DNA of 15,358 nucleotides from JAJQBJ01 sp964387095 (GTDB taxonomy: Bacteria; Bacillota; Clostridia; Oscillospirales; Oscillospiraceae): NCBI GenBank assembly GCA_964387095.1, contig CAYLVH010000042.1:1-15358 (forward strand). Reading direction: 5' to 3'. The position numbers and the translations under genes were made by a program. A model generated the notes under the pieces. That model worked only from the letters and a program-made list of their open reading frames with translations, had not been told where the DNA came from and did not search any database. Below are positions 1 through 7,236 of this stretch, piece by piece. Each line of letters opens with the position of its first letter. Position 1 is the first letter of the stretch.

Positions 1-751
1 GTTCCATGAGCTGTCCGGCCAAAGGCCTGACGTGCTCCTCCATGTCAAGCTTTTCGGTCATATCGCCGCCCCTGGATGTCAAAAGCTCATAACGTCCTCG
101 GTCCAGCATGAAGCAAGATTCTTCAAAGCTGGGCACAAAGAAGTCCGTGTAAGGCAATACATTGGACAGGATCCTTTTCCAATCGGCTTTCCCCGCATCT
201 GAATTCGGATCCACCGCGGCCATATCCAGGCTGGTGGCAATCCCCTTAGCCTTCATACGCTTAAAAATGGTTTGCAGCTCCAAGCCATCGTCCTCATAGA
301 TTTTCTTCATCAGGGGCGGATAGCCAAAGTGGAACAACACTGCATCCTCCAGGTCCTCTTCTGGAATATCCCCATTGGAAAAGGTGTTATTTGCCCCGGG
401 ATTGTGCAGAAAAATCCGGTCGATTCCCGGAACAGCCAGAACCACAGAATAAGAAGTTGAGCTTTCAGGGTCCACGATCAGGCCCCCGGCACCATAGCGG
501 GCCAAGCTCTGCTGTATCAATGTGCCAAAAGCGTCGTTTCCGACCTTACCCATCAGTTGGACATCAGCGCCCAGGATTTTCAAGGCCAGCCCGGTATTGG
601 CGACGCTTCCTCCCGTGTGGACATCCGCCTGCTCCATTTGAATCAACTTACCTGGCTCCAGCAGCTCACCAGGCTGATTGTAGGTTCTGCCGCTGGGAAA
701 AACCGGTGTAATGTCGATGCAGATATGCCCGGCGGCAATGATCTTCTTCAT
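1..751 (-). CDS. PfkB-family carbohydrate kinase, C-terminus cut by window edge
   Basis: Reading the minus strand from the ATG at 751 gives 250 codons open to the window edge, beginning MKKIIAAGHICIDITP. The N-terminal half of a ribokinase/PfkB-fold kinase is clear: the first-strand 'aaGHICIDI' pattern, and the family's first signature GGSVANTG at about residues 47-54 followed by ALKILGADVQLMGKVGND. Family members phosphorylate sugars, nucleosides or sugar-like polyols with ATP in the cytoplasm. The second signature with the catalytic Asp (DTxGAGD) would lie beyond the window, so activity cannot be judged and the substrate is unknown. The start is well supported by a very purine-rich ribosome binding site (AGGGGAGGGGG) just upstream. 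The gene has its own sigma-A-like promoter and is transcribed divergently from spoVAD. Confidence 0.9.
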   Translation of the reverse strand, partial: MKKIIAAGHICIDITPVFPSGRTYNQPGELLEPGKLIQMEQADVHTGGSVANTGLALKILGADVQLMGKVGNDAFGTLIQQSLARYGAGGLIVDPESSTSYSVVLAVPGIDRIFLHNPGANNTFSNGDIPEEDLEDAVLFHFGYPPLMKKIYEDDGLELQTIFKRMKAKGIATSLDMAAVDPNSDAGKADWKRILSNVLPYTDFFVPSFEESCFMLDRGRYELLTSRGGDMTEKLDMEEHVRPLAGQLME

Positions 752-782
752 ATGTACCCCCTCCCCTTCCTAAAACATAAAT

Positions 783-811
783 ATTATACTACGTACCACA
801 ATTCGATGCAA
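783..811 (-). promoter_or_regulatory. Sigma-A-like promoter for the PfkB kinase
   Basis: On the minus strand a perfect -10 TATAAT (783-788) lies 17 bases downstream of a TTGCAT -35 (806-811), which matches the consensus in its first three bases. The predicted transcript would start near 776 and give a leader of about 25 bases with the strong ribosome binding site. The 174-base gap to spoVAD holds this promoter and a divergent one. Confidence 0.6.
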
Positions 812-877
812 GTCGTTCATACACATCTGTGATCAGCCAGGTAGAATCCGGCGCTTCTCCTTTTTCGCACACCGGAA

Positions 878-906
878 ACATAAAATGTTGATTTTGAATC
901 ATACTA
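878..906 (+). promoter_or_regulatory. Candidate forespore (sigma-G/F-type) promoter for spoVAD
   Basis: CATACTA at 900-906 fits the sigma-G -10 consensus CATNHTA exactly. ACATA at 878-882, 17 bases upstream, matches the GHATR -35 in four of five positions. spoVA genes are known sigma-G targets, so the match is in the expected place. The caveat is spacing: the start site would fall near 913, on the ribosome binding site AAGGAG (912-917), leaving almost no leader. Confidence 0.45.
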
Positions 907-925
907 CCGCCAAGGAGTTGATCTT

Positions 926-1940
926 GTGAAAACTCAGACCTTTAATTTAAAACAAGCGCCGTGCATCCTTGGCTGGGGATGCGCGGTTGGAAAGAAGGAA
1001 AGCGAAGGGCCTTTGGGTGATACGTTCGGGCAGGTTTTCATTGATTCCCGAGCAGGGCAAAAAACCTGGGAGGAGGGCGAATCCATATTTCAGCAAACCG
1101 CAATGGAATTAGCCATGGAAAAGGCTAGGATCAAACCGGATCAGATTCAGGCCATCTTTGGCGGCGACCTGCTGAATCAATGCGTCACCACCTCCGGCAG
1201 CCTGAAAGACATCCACATCCCCTTTTTCGGACTTTATGGGGCCTGCTCCACCATGGCGGAGGGGCTAGGTCTCGCGGCAATTTTAATGCGACGGCGGTTA
1301 TACGGAGCACAGCGCCGCCATTACCTCCTCCCACTTCTGCACCTCAGAACGTCAGTTCCGAACTCCCTTGGAGTATGGCGGTCAGCGCACCCCTACTGCG
1401 CAATGGACAGCTACCGCCTCCGGCGCGATTGTCCTGGGCCGGTCCGGCTCCAACATCAAGGTCACACATATGACTGTTGGACAGATCACCGACCGGAATA
1501 TCTCAGACGTCAACAATATGGGCGCTGCCATGGCTCCGGCTGCTATTTCCACCTTGACCAGGCATTTTGAGGACACTGGTAGAAATCCAGATTACTACGA
1601 TCTCATTGTAACCGGCGACTTGGGTAAGCTGGGCAGAGAAATTGTCCTACATTTTATGAAAGGCAATGGATATGATTTAACCAAGAACTACGACGACTGC
1701 GGTATTTTACTGTATGATACGGAGAAACAGGATGTACACTGCGGAGGCTCCGGCTGCGGCTGCTCCGCCGCCGTGCTCTGCGGGCATCTTCTGAACCAGC
1801 TGGAAAAGGGCAATCTGCACCGGCTTCTCTTCTGCGGAACCGGCGCCCTGCACTCCACCTTGTCCCTACAGCAGGGAAAATCAATTCCGGGAATCTGCCA
1901 CGCAGTTGCAATCGAGGTCCAGGATAAGGGGGAACAGTAA
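926..1940 (+). pseudogene. spoVAD: Stage V sporulation protein AD, frameshifted
   Basis: SpoVAD is the thiolase-fold, dipicolinate-binding protein of the SpoVA complex, which moves Ca-DPA into the forespore and out at germination. Translation starts at GTG 926 behind AAGGAG (912-917). Residues 1-121 run normally through the family motif YGACSTM and end at Met (1286-1288). One extra base, the C at 1289, then shifts the frame. Removing it restores the expected continuation DGGYTEHSAAITSSHFC and EYGGQRTPTAQWT, through IVTGDLGKLG and GGSGCGCSA to the stop at 1938-1940. The repaired length of 337 residues agrees with the family (about 338). Unrepaired, the frame ends at 1570 as a 214-residue chimera. 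Reading the rest as intact suggests a recent lesion or a sequencing error. The stop overlaps the spoVAE start as TAATG, a normal operon junction. No spoVAC lies upstream. Confidence 0.9.
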
Positions 1941-2271
1941 TGGAATTTGTCAAAGCTTTTCTATGCGGCTGTTAATAGACCTGACCAACCTGACTCCAGC
2001 CAGAATCCTCAGCAGCTATGTGGTGGCAGGCGTCTTTCTCGGCGCCGTGGGACTTTACGGGCCGCTCAAGGAATGGGGCGGCGCCGGCGCCACCGTCCCC
2101 CTGACCGGGTTCGGGTATTTGCTCTACCAGGGGGTCAAGGCGGCCGTCACAAAGGACGGCTTCCTGGGGATCTTTACCGGCGGCCTTACCTCTGCCGCAG
2201 GCGGGATCACTGCCGCGATCTTATTCGGCTTCCTGATGGCAATGATCTTTAAGCCAGGTGACAAAAGCTGA
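1940..2271 (+). pseudogene. spoVAE: Stage V sporulation protein AE (SpoVAEB type), internal deletion and frameshift
   Basis: This is a small membrane subunit of the SpoVA Ca-DPA channel. The ATG at 1940 overlaps the spoVAD stop and encodes MEFVKAFLCG, the normal N-terminus, but the frame hits TAA at 1973-1975 after 11 codons. The rest of the protein is in another frame, as LLIDLTNLTPARILSSYVV and onward through GAGATVPLTGFG and ILFGFLMAMIFKPG to TGA 2269-2271. Comparing with the usual N-terminus (a conserved 'CxIGQ' stretch before LLID), about 25 bases are missing near 1968-1969, removing most of the first membrane helix. Restoring them gives about 118 residues, close to the usual 116. An alternative ATG at 1963 (MRLLIDL) could give a shortened product, but has no good ribosome binding site. 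Two or more membrane segments remain. Confidence 0.85.
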
Positions 2272-2302
2272 TCTCTCCCTGTTAAGCTGAAGTTACAAAA
2301 TC

Positions 2303-2330
2303 ATCCCGGATGCACATTTGCATCCGGGAT
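2303..2330. terminator. Bidirectional intrinsic terminator between converging genes
   Basis: A perfect 11-bp stem (ATCCCGGATGC, 2303-2313, with GCATCCGGGAT, 2320-2330) closes a 6-base loop. T-rich sequence follows on the plus strand (TTTAAATTTG) and an A-rich tract precedes it (ACAAAATC), which becomes the U-tract on the minus strand. It ends the spoVA transcript and sits 9 bases past the aminopeptidase stop, so it probably serves both. Confidence 0.85.
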
Positions 2331-2339
2331 TTAAATTTG

Positions 2340-3395
2340 TTATGAGCTCAAAAATTCCGCCAGGCTTGGATATATCTCGCCATGTAACCCCACTGTCTCC
2401 GGCGAGCAAACCATGGAGTTTAGAATTGCCTCGTTGACTGCCTCCGCCACAGCCTGGAAGGCGTTATCCAACAGCTCCTCCCGCAATACCTCCTGCGGCA
2501 AGATTTCCTGACTGTCCAAGGGGATTCGATTGGCCGTCGTAAAGCCCAGCATCACTTCCCCGCTTCCATGGCCGGTATAGGAGCCAGTTCGCGCTATGCC
2601 GACTCCAGCCCTGCGAATGATGCGTTTTAGCTGCCGTTCCGACACTGGAAGGTCCGTTGCAATCACAGACATGATGGACCCTTGATCTTTTTGCCCCTCC
2701 AAATGCTGTGCCTGGCCAGCCTTCCGCCGGAGTATCTGCCGTCCAAGGGGCTTTCCATTTATCACAAAATCCTTCATTGCGCCAAAATTACTCTGCACCA
2801 GAACTCCGATGGTATAATCCCCACCGCCAATCCGTAAAACCCTGGAGGCAGAACCAATGCCGCCCTTGAAGCCATAACAGATGGTCCCGGTTCCGGCCCC
2901 CACAGCGCCTTCATCGAACTCCCTTCCCGCGCGCCGGATTGCCAGCTTGACGTGCTCAGCGGTAACGACGCGATTGGAAATATCATTGATGCGGCTGTCA
3001 TTACACTCTCCAACCACCGGGTTCACTGAATGCGCCTCTACCCGATCCTCACGGCAGCGCTCCAAAACATAGCTGAGCAAGCCATCCCAGACCAGGCCCA
3101 CATTCAGCGTATTCGTCAGGGCGATTGGGGTTTCCAGAACACCAAGCTCTTCGATTTGCGGCATACCAGCGCTCTTTCCATAGCCGTTGTGAACATAGCA
3201 GGCGGCGGTATACTTCCGCTGGAAGCTGTTATCCGGCCCAGGTAAAATCACTGTCACTCCGGTGTGATTTTTGCCCCGGTGGATGGTCTGATGGCCCACA
3301 GCCACCCCAGGAACATCTGTGATCTGATTGAGGGGACCAGTTGACAGCTCCCCCAGGGCTACCCCGTAATCCCGAATGCGTTTCTGATTCTTCAT
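2340..3395 (-). CDS. P1-family (DmpA/BapA-like) aminopeptidase
   Basis: The 351-residue protein belongs to the self-cleaving N-terminal-nucleophile family P1, whose members include L-aminopeptidase/D-esterase DmpA and beta-peptidyl aminopeptidases. The N-terminal ITDVPGVAVGH stretch is typical. Expected catalytic positions are visible: Asn203 in QSNFG, the Gly239-Ser240 processing site in DQGSIMSVIATDLP, Ser278 and Glu280 in GHGSGE, and a tyrosine in YGFKGG (Tyr174). Cleavage before Ser240 would give alpha and beta chains of about 239 and 112 residues. There is no signal peptide, so it is probably cytoplasmic. ATG 3395 is chosen because GGAG lies six bases upstream; an in-frame GTG at 3416 lacks such support. 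It lies 83 bases after the MBL-fold gene and is the last gene of the minus-strand run. Substrate is unknown; release of an N-terminal residue from an amide or beta-peptide is the family expectation. Confidence 0.9.
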   Translation of the reverse strand: MKNQKRIRDYGVALGELSTGPLNQITDVPGVAVGHQTIHRGKNHTGVTVILPGPDNSFQRKYTAACYVHNGYGKSAGMPQIEELGVLETPIALTNTLNVGLVWDGLLSYVLERCREDRVEAHSVNPVVGECNDSRINDISNRVVTAEHVKLAIRRAGREFDEGAVGAGTGTICYGFKGGIGSASRVLRIGGGDYTIGVLVQSNFGAMKDFVINGKPLGRQILRRKAGQAQHLEGQKDQGSIMSVIATDLPVSERQLKRIIRRAGVGIARTGSYTGHGSGEVMLGFTTANRIPLDSQEILPQEVLREELLDNAFQAVAEAVNEAILNSMVCSPETVGLHGEIYPSLAEFLSS

Positions 3396-3478
3396 GGTTC
3401 TACTCCATTTCAACACGTGTTTGGCGTCGGAATCATGTCGTCAGCGGGGAAAGCCGTTCCGCAATCGCCTGGTTGGGT

Positions 3479-4306
3479 TTACTTGGACAGCGGAGAGATC
3501 ACGGTTCCCTGCATCTGAAATTCCCCAGCGTTGACCAGTTCCAGGATGCGGGCTCTGGCAGTGACGTGCATAAACCTGAGGTTCATGGTCCTGGGATTGG
3601 AAACGCCAGCCGCCTTCATAAATTCAATTTCAAGATCATCTATTTCCATGGGTTCTCGAATGATCCGGCGCAGGACATCGTACAGCTCCAGTTCCTTCTG
3701 AATATTCAGATCAATGGTTTCGGAGAGCTCCTTCAGCCGTATAACCCCCTTATGGGCTGCGAGATAGAGGGGTTCATGCAGCTGGCGCAGCTTTTCCATG
3801 CTGAGGATGGATTCCGTAATATCCCGCATAAAGGGGATCTTAGCGGTTTGAATCCGCTTCGCTGTCATGATAGAATCCCCCAAGCAGCAAACACCGTCCG
3901 GCGTCACCACCAACTGATGCCCCGCAGAATGGCCAGGGGTTGCAATAGTTTCAAATGGAACCCCATTGATTTCCAGTCGTCCCTCCCGGGGGATCTCCGT
4001 AATTGGGTAGGAAAATTGGACGCCCCAAAAGGCGGCATCCTCCAGCTCCGGGGAGGTGGCAAAAATTTCCGTTCCATAGCGGGAGACCAATGCGGAATTG
4101 TTGGCTATATGATCCACATGGAGGTGGGTGCAAATCACCGCTCGGACGTGCAGCGCTTCCCGTTCCAGTACATCCAAAAGCTCCTGGGAGGGCGTTGTGC
4201 CAGAGTCTATCAATATGACATTGCCATCAGGCTTGCGGTACATGGCAACCTCTGCCATCCCCACTGAAATTGTATATGTATTTCCCTTCAAATGCTGAAA
4301 ATTCAC
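3479..4306 (-). CDS. Metallo-beta-lactamase-fold hydrolase
   Basis: A 275-residue cytoplasmic MBL-fold enzyme with all seven usual metal ligands: HLHVDH at 61-66 (His61, His63, Asp65, His66), His126 in TPGH, Asp144 in LGDS and His185 in AAHKG. This predicts a two-zinc (or iron) hydrolase. The C-terminal 80 residues, rich in charged helices, resemble the winged-helix-like tail of single-domain glyoxalase-II-like and lactonase-like members. The start is GTG 4306 with GGAGGAG 11 bases upstream, a slightly long spacing. The gap to the sulfotransferase is 79 bases, larger than elsewhere in the run, so co-transcription is likely but not certain. The fold covers thioesterases, lactonases and sulfatases, and the sequence alone does not pick one. 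The much longer SdsA-type alkylsulfatases are not a good length match. Confidence 0.88.
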   Translation of the reverse strand: MNFQHLKGNTYTISVGMAEVAMYRKPDGNVILIDSGTTPSQELLDVLEREALHVRAVICTHLHVDHIANNSALVSRYGTEIFATSPELEDAAFWGVQFSYPITEIPREGRLEINGVPFETIATPGHSAGHQLVVTPDGVCCLGDSIMTAKRIQTAKIPFMRDITESILSMEKLRQLHEPLYLAAHKGVIRLKELSETIDLNIQKELELYDVLRRIIREPMEIDDLEIEFMKAAGVSNPRTMNLRFMHVTARARILELVNAGEFQMQGTVISPLSK

Positions 4307-4385
4307 AGGGTCACTTTCTCCTCCATATGTTTAAAAATTCAAGGCGCCTCGCCAAGTCTTCAATGTTGAAAACCCGATTTTCACC

Positions 4386-5348
4386 TTATGCAAACCAAAG
4401 GTCCTTCAAATCCCGGCCGGTCATAGCCTCAACCTTTCTCACATCATTGCGGAAATAATCCTCCAGATAAGTCCTGGTCTCCGGAAGAATCTTGCTCATA
4501 TCCGGATCCGGTTCAAGGCCCTTTCCCCGCACTCTCAGGTAGTGGTTCTGGAACCTGTCGTACAGCTTCGGCGCCCAATGGGACATGAAGAAAAATTCAT
4601 ACAGGACGAAGCGGAGGCCTTTGACCGTCATGACCCGCTTCGCCTTGCCTGGGGAGACGGGACGCTCACTGCCCTCATTGGCCCTGACCCCGTAATCCAC
4701 TGCGGGATCATCCTCAATGCCAAGAAACTGATAGATTTGCCGGCAGGACGCAGCCTGATCCCGGATGAAGTCCTCAAAAAAGATGATCTTGATATGCTCT
4801 TTGGGAAACCGGTCCAAATATTCCTGTATACAGGCGCCATACATACTCTGGGAAAGCACCAGATATTTTAAGCGCTTTTTCATAATTTGCTTTTCCAAAG
4901 CCGGATTGTCCAGAGCTGCGTGGACATAGTGTTCAAAGGCCAGGGCATGTCCATGTTCCGCGTCATCCCTCATCACCCTGGCTGGCAAAAAGCCACGGGC
5001 AAGAAAGTATTTATAGGCGGAATAAGCCCGCTCCACCGGATTGCGCAGCATAAAGATCAGCTTCGCGTCCGGAGCAAAATCCCGGCTGATCTTACCGGCG
5101 CAGCCAGTAAAGCTCAGTCCGGCGTTGACCTCCCCCACAATGCGGGGATCCTCCGGCAAAAGGTGTCCGAAATAACGCCAGAGGTAATACCGCTTTCCGC
5201 CAATGGACCGGAGGCCCTGCACGCGGTAATACATCGGCTCCTTCACATCCCGGCACAGCGCGATCCCCTTATGCTGCTTTAAAATCTCAAAGAGCGTGGT
5301 GGTCCCGCTTTTCTGAAATCCGATACAGAAGAATGAAGGTTCTTTCAA
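4386..5348 (-). CDS. PAPS-dependent sulfotransferase
   Basis: Sulfotransferases move a sulfonate from PAPS to a hydroxyl or amine. The 5'-phosphosulfate-binding loop is at the N-terminus (FCIGFQKSGTTTLFEIL), an RDVKEPMYY segment follows, and the 3'-phosphate-binding motif is LIFMLRNPVERAYSAY. Later KIIFFEDFIRD and YQFLGIEDD are typical of the heparan-sulfate-sulfotransferase-like bacterial branch (Sulfotransfer_1). There is no signal peptide or membrane helix, so the reaction is cytosolic. I prefer TTG 5348 as start: GGAGGG (5356-5361) lies 7 bases upstream, and the product then begins just before FFCIGF as relatives do. ATG 5363 is in frame, 5 bases after the cysNC stop, but it lies inside that ribosome binding site and has no other. 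The product has about 320 residues. Being directly behind the PAPS-making genes implies a matched donor supply; the acceptor is unknown. Confidence 0.9.
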   Translation of the reverse strand: MKEPSFFCIGFQKSGTTTLFEILKQHKGIALCRDVKEPMYYRVQGLRSIGGKRYYLWRYFGHLLPEDPRIVGEVNAGLSFTGCAGKISRDFAPDAKLIFMLRNPVERAYSAYKYFLARGFLPARVMRDDAEHGHALAFEHYVHAALDNPALEKQIMKKRLKYLVLSQSMYGACIQEYLDRFPKEHIKIIFFEDFIRDQAASCRQIYQFLGIEDDPAVDYGVRANEGSERPVSPGKAKRVMTVKGLRFVLYEFFFMSHWAPKLYDRFQNHYLRVRGKGLEPDPDMSKILPETRTYLEDYFRNDVRKVEAMTGRDLKDLWFA

Positions 5349-5368
5349 TCCGTGTCCCTCCATTCAGG

Positions 5369-7195
5369 TCAGAAGTATTTTTTCAGTTCCCTTAGCAGCT
5401 TTTCCGCATTCTCAGAAAGCGCGCCGCTGGCTGTACTGATGGTAATCTCCGGATTAGCCGGCACCTCATAGGGGCTGGAAATACCGGTGAAATCCCGAAT
5501 CTCCCCCCGGCGGGCCTTGGCGTACATACCCTTGACGTCCCGCTCCTCGCAGGTCTTCAGGTCGGTGCTGACATAGACCTCCACAAAGGCCTCCCCTAGA
5601 ATCTCCCTGGCCATTTCCCGGTCCGCCTGAAAGGGGGAGATAAACGCCGTCAGGACGACGATCCCCGCGTCATTCAACAGCCTGGCAGTCTCTGCCACGC
5701 GACGGATATTCTCCCCGCGGTCCGCAGCACTAAAGCTCAGGTCCCGGCAGAGTCCAAGGCGCACATTGTCGCCGTCCAGCAGCATGGTATGAACCCCCTC
5801 ATCAAAGAGGCGCTTTTCCACCGCATTGGCCAGGCTGGACTTCCCTGCCCCGCTGAGGCCGGTAAACCAGATGGTCCTGGCCCTGTGGCCGTTGCGATCT
5901 TCACGCATACTCCGGGTCACGGTCAATTCCTGCGCCACGGCAGCGCCCACCTGCTCCAACAGGTACTGCACGGTGCCGCAGGCAGAGGTGGCATGGGATA
6001 CCCGGTCGATCAGGATCAGCTCCCCCAACTCCCTTGTATTTTGAAAGGTGTCCAAAATGCAGGGACTGTCCGCTGCCAGTTCGCAGAGGGCGATCTCATT
6101 CTTGTTCAGCTTAGTGATCTTAACCCGCTCACCGCTGTTGATATCAACACCATACCGAAGGCTGGTGACGGTCGCCGGCACCTTTTGGGTTCCCAGCTTC
6201 ATCATATACTGGCCGCCGGCATACAAAGGCTCATCATCCATCCACAGCAGAAGGGCCGCAAACCGGCGCTCCATGGCCAGGGGCTTGTCCTTGGTAATCA
6301 CGCAACCCCTGGAGATATCAATTTCCTTATCCAGGCAAATGGTGACAGGCCGGCCCTGGAAGGCCTCCTGAGCCTGAGTCCCGGCAACTAGAATCTCTGA
6401 TACCTCAGCAGTCTCCCGGCTGGGCAACGCTGTAATCTCATCACCTACAGCCACATGTCCGGTGACAATCTCACCCTGGAAGCCGCGGAAAGTGCGGTCC
6501 GGACGGCTGACCCGCTGGACGGGCATGCAGAATCCGCCCTTCGTATCCGGTGCCCAGGGTTCCACCTCCTCCAGATATTTGAGCAGGGGTTTGCCCGGAT
6601 ACCAGGGCATCTGCTGACTTAGCTCTGTCAGATTGTCCCCCACGGTGGCAGAGACGGGAATCACCTGCAAAGAGTGTATCTGATAAGGCTCCATCAGCTT
6701 CTTAATCTGGCCCCGAACGCTCTCGTACACAGCCTGGTTATAGTTGATTAAATCCATCTTGTTGACAGCAAAGACGAAGTCCTGGATGCCCATCAGGGAA
6801 CAGATGCGGGCGTGGCGGCAGGTTTGGGTCAAGATGCCCTTGGTGGCATCGATGAGAATCAAAGCCAACTCCGCAAAAGAAGCTCCCACAGCCATATTCC
6901 TGGTATATTCCTCGTGGCCTGGGGTATCTGCCACAATAAAGCTCCGGTTCTCTGTGGAAAAATAGCGGTAGGCCACATCAATGGTGATGCCCTGCTCCCG
7001 CTCCGCCAGCAGGCCATCCAACAGCAGGGAATAATCCACGGCGCCGCCTGCGGAACCCACCTTGGATTCCAGCTCCAGCGCCTTCTCCTGATCTGCAAAA
7101 ATCAACTTGGCATCGTACAGCATATGGCCAATCAGTGTGGACTTGCCGTCGTCTACGCTTCCGCAGGTCAAAAATTTTAGTAGCTTTTTCATCAT
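5369..7195 (-). CDS. cysNC: Bifunctional sulfate adenylyltransferase subunit 1 / adenylylsulfate kinase (CysN-CysC fusion)
   Basis: The 608-residue fusion makes PAPS. Residues 1 to about 430 are the CysN GTPase, which drives APS formation by CysD: G1 loop GSVDDGKST (12-20), switch region EREQGITID, G3 DTPGHEEYTRNM (90-101) and G4 NKMD (145-148), followed by beta-barrel domains. Residues from about 440 are APS kinase: Walker A GLSGAGKSS (446-454), DGDNVRLGL, and ISPF with Ser520 at the phospho-serine position of the family, then RDVKGMYAKA. The architecture matches NodQ and other CysNC proteins. The start is MMKK, with a weak GGA six bases before the first ATG. It lies 41 bases after cysD and runs almost directly into the sulfotransferase. 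Making PAPS, rather than stopping at APS, fits sulfonation. Confidence 0.97.
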   Translation of the reverse strand: MMKKLLKFLTCGSVDDGKSTLIGHMLYDAKLIFADQEKALELESKVGSAGGAVDYSLLLDGLLAEREQGITIDVAYRYFSTENRSFIVADTPGHEEYTRNMAVGASFAELALILIDATKGILTQTCRHARICSLMGIQDFVFAVNKMDLINYNQAVYESVRGQIKKLMEPYQIHSLQVIPVSATVGDNLTELSQQMPWYPGKPLLKYLEEVEPWAPDTKGGFCMPVQRVSRPDRTFRGFQGEIVTGHVAVGDEITALPSRETAEVSEILVAGTQAQEAFQGRPVTICLDKEIDISRGCVITKDKPLAMERRFAALLLWMDDEPLYAGGQYMMKLGTQKVPATVTSLRYGVDINSGERVKITKLNKNEIALCELAADSPCILDTFQNTRELGELILIDRVSHATSACGTVQYLLEQVGAAVAQELTVTRSMREDRNGHRARTIWFTGLSGAGKSSLANAVEKRLFDEGVHTMLLDGDNVRLGLCRDLSFSAADRGENIRRVAETARLLNDAGIVVLTAFISPFQADREMAREILGEAFVEVYVSTDLKTCEERDVKGMYAKARRGEIRDFTGISSPYEVPANPEITISTASGALSENAEKLLRELKKYF

Positions 7196-7236
7196 GATCT
7201 ATCCATTCTCTCAGTTCTCTCGTACCGGCTTCAAAC

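Noticed and set aside
1286..1292. Programmed ribosomal frameshift in spoVAD
   Set aside because: There is no slippery heptamer, shift-prone stop context or stimulatory structure, and SpoVAD is not known to use recoding; a lesion or sequencing error is simpler.
3396..3416. In-frame upstream GTG start for the P1 aminopeptidase
   Set aside because: The ATG at 3395 has a well-spaced GGAG; the GTG adds seven non-conserved residues without such a site.
3341..4267. Plus-strand open frame of 308 codons opposite the MBL-fold gene
   Set aside because: It is the shadow of a gene with all seven metal ligands, and its translation has no coherent domain.
4307..4385. Possible terminator after the sulfotransferase (GGCG/CGCC hairpin followed by a T-rich run)
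   Set aside because: The stem is only 4 bp with adjacent mismatches, too weak to call; it is noted because it bears on whether the downstream genes share the transcript.
5789..6391. Plus-strand open frame of 200 codons opposite cysNC
   Set aside because: It is antisense to conserved CysN and CysC sequence, with no initiation signal or family resemblance.
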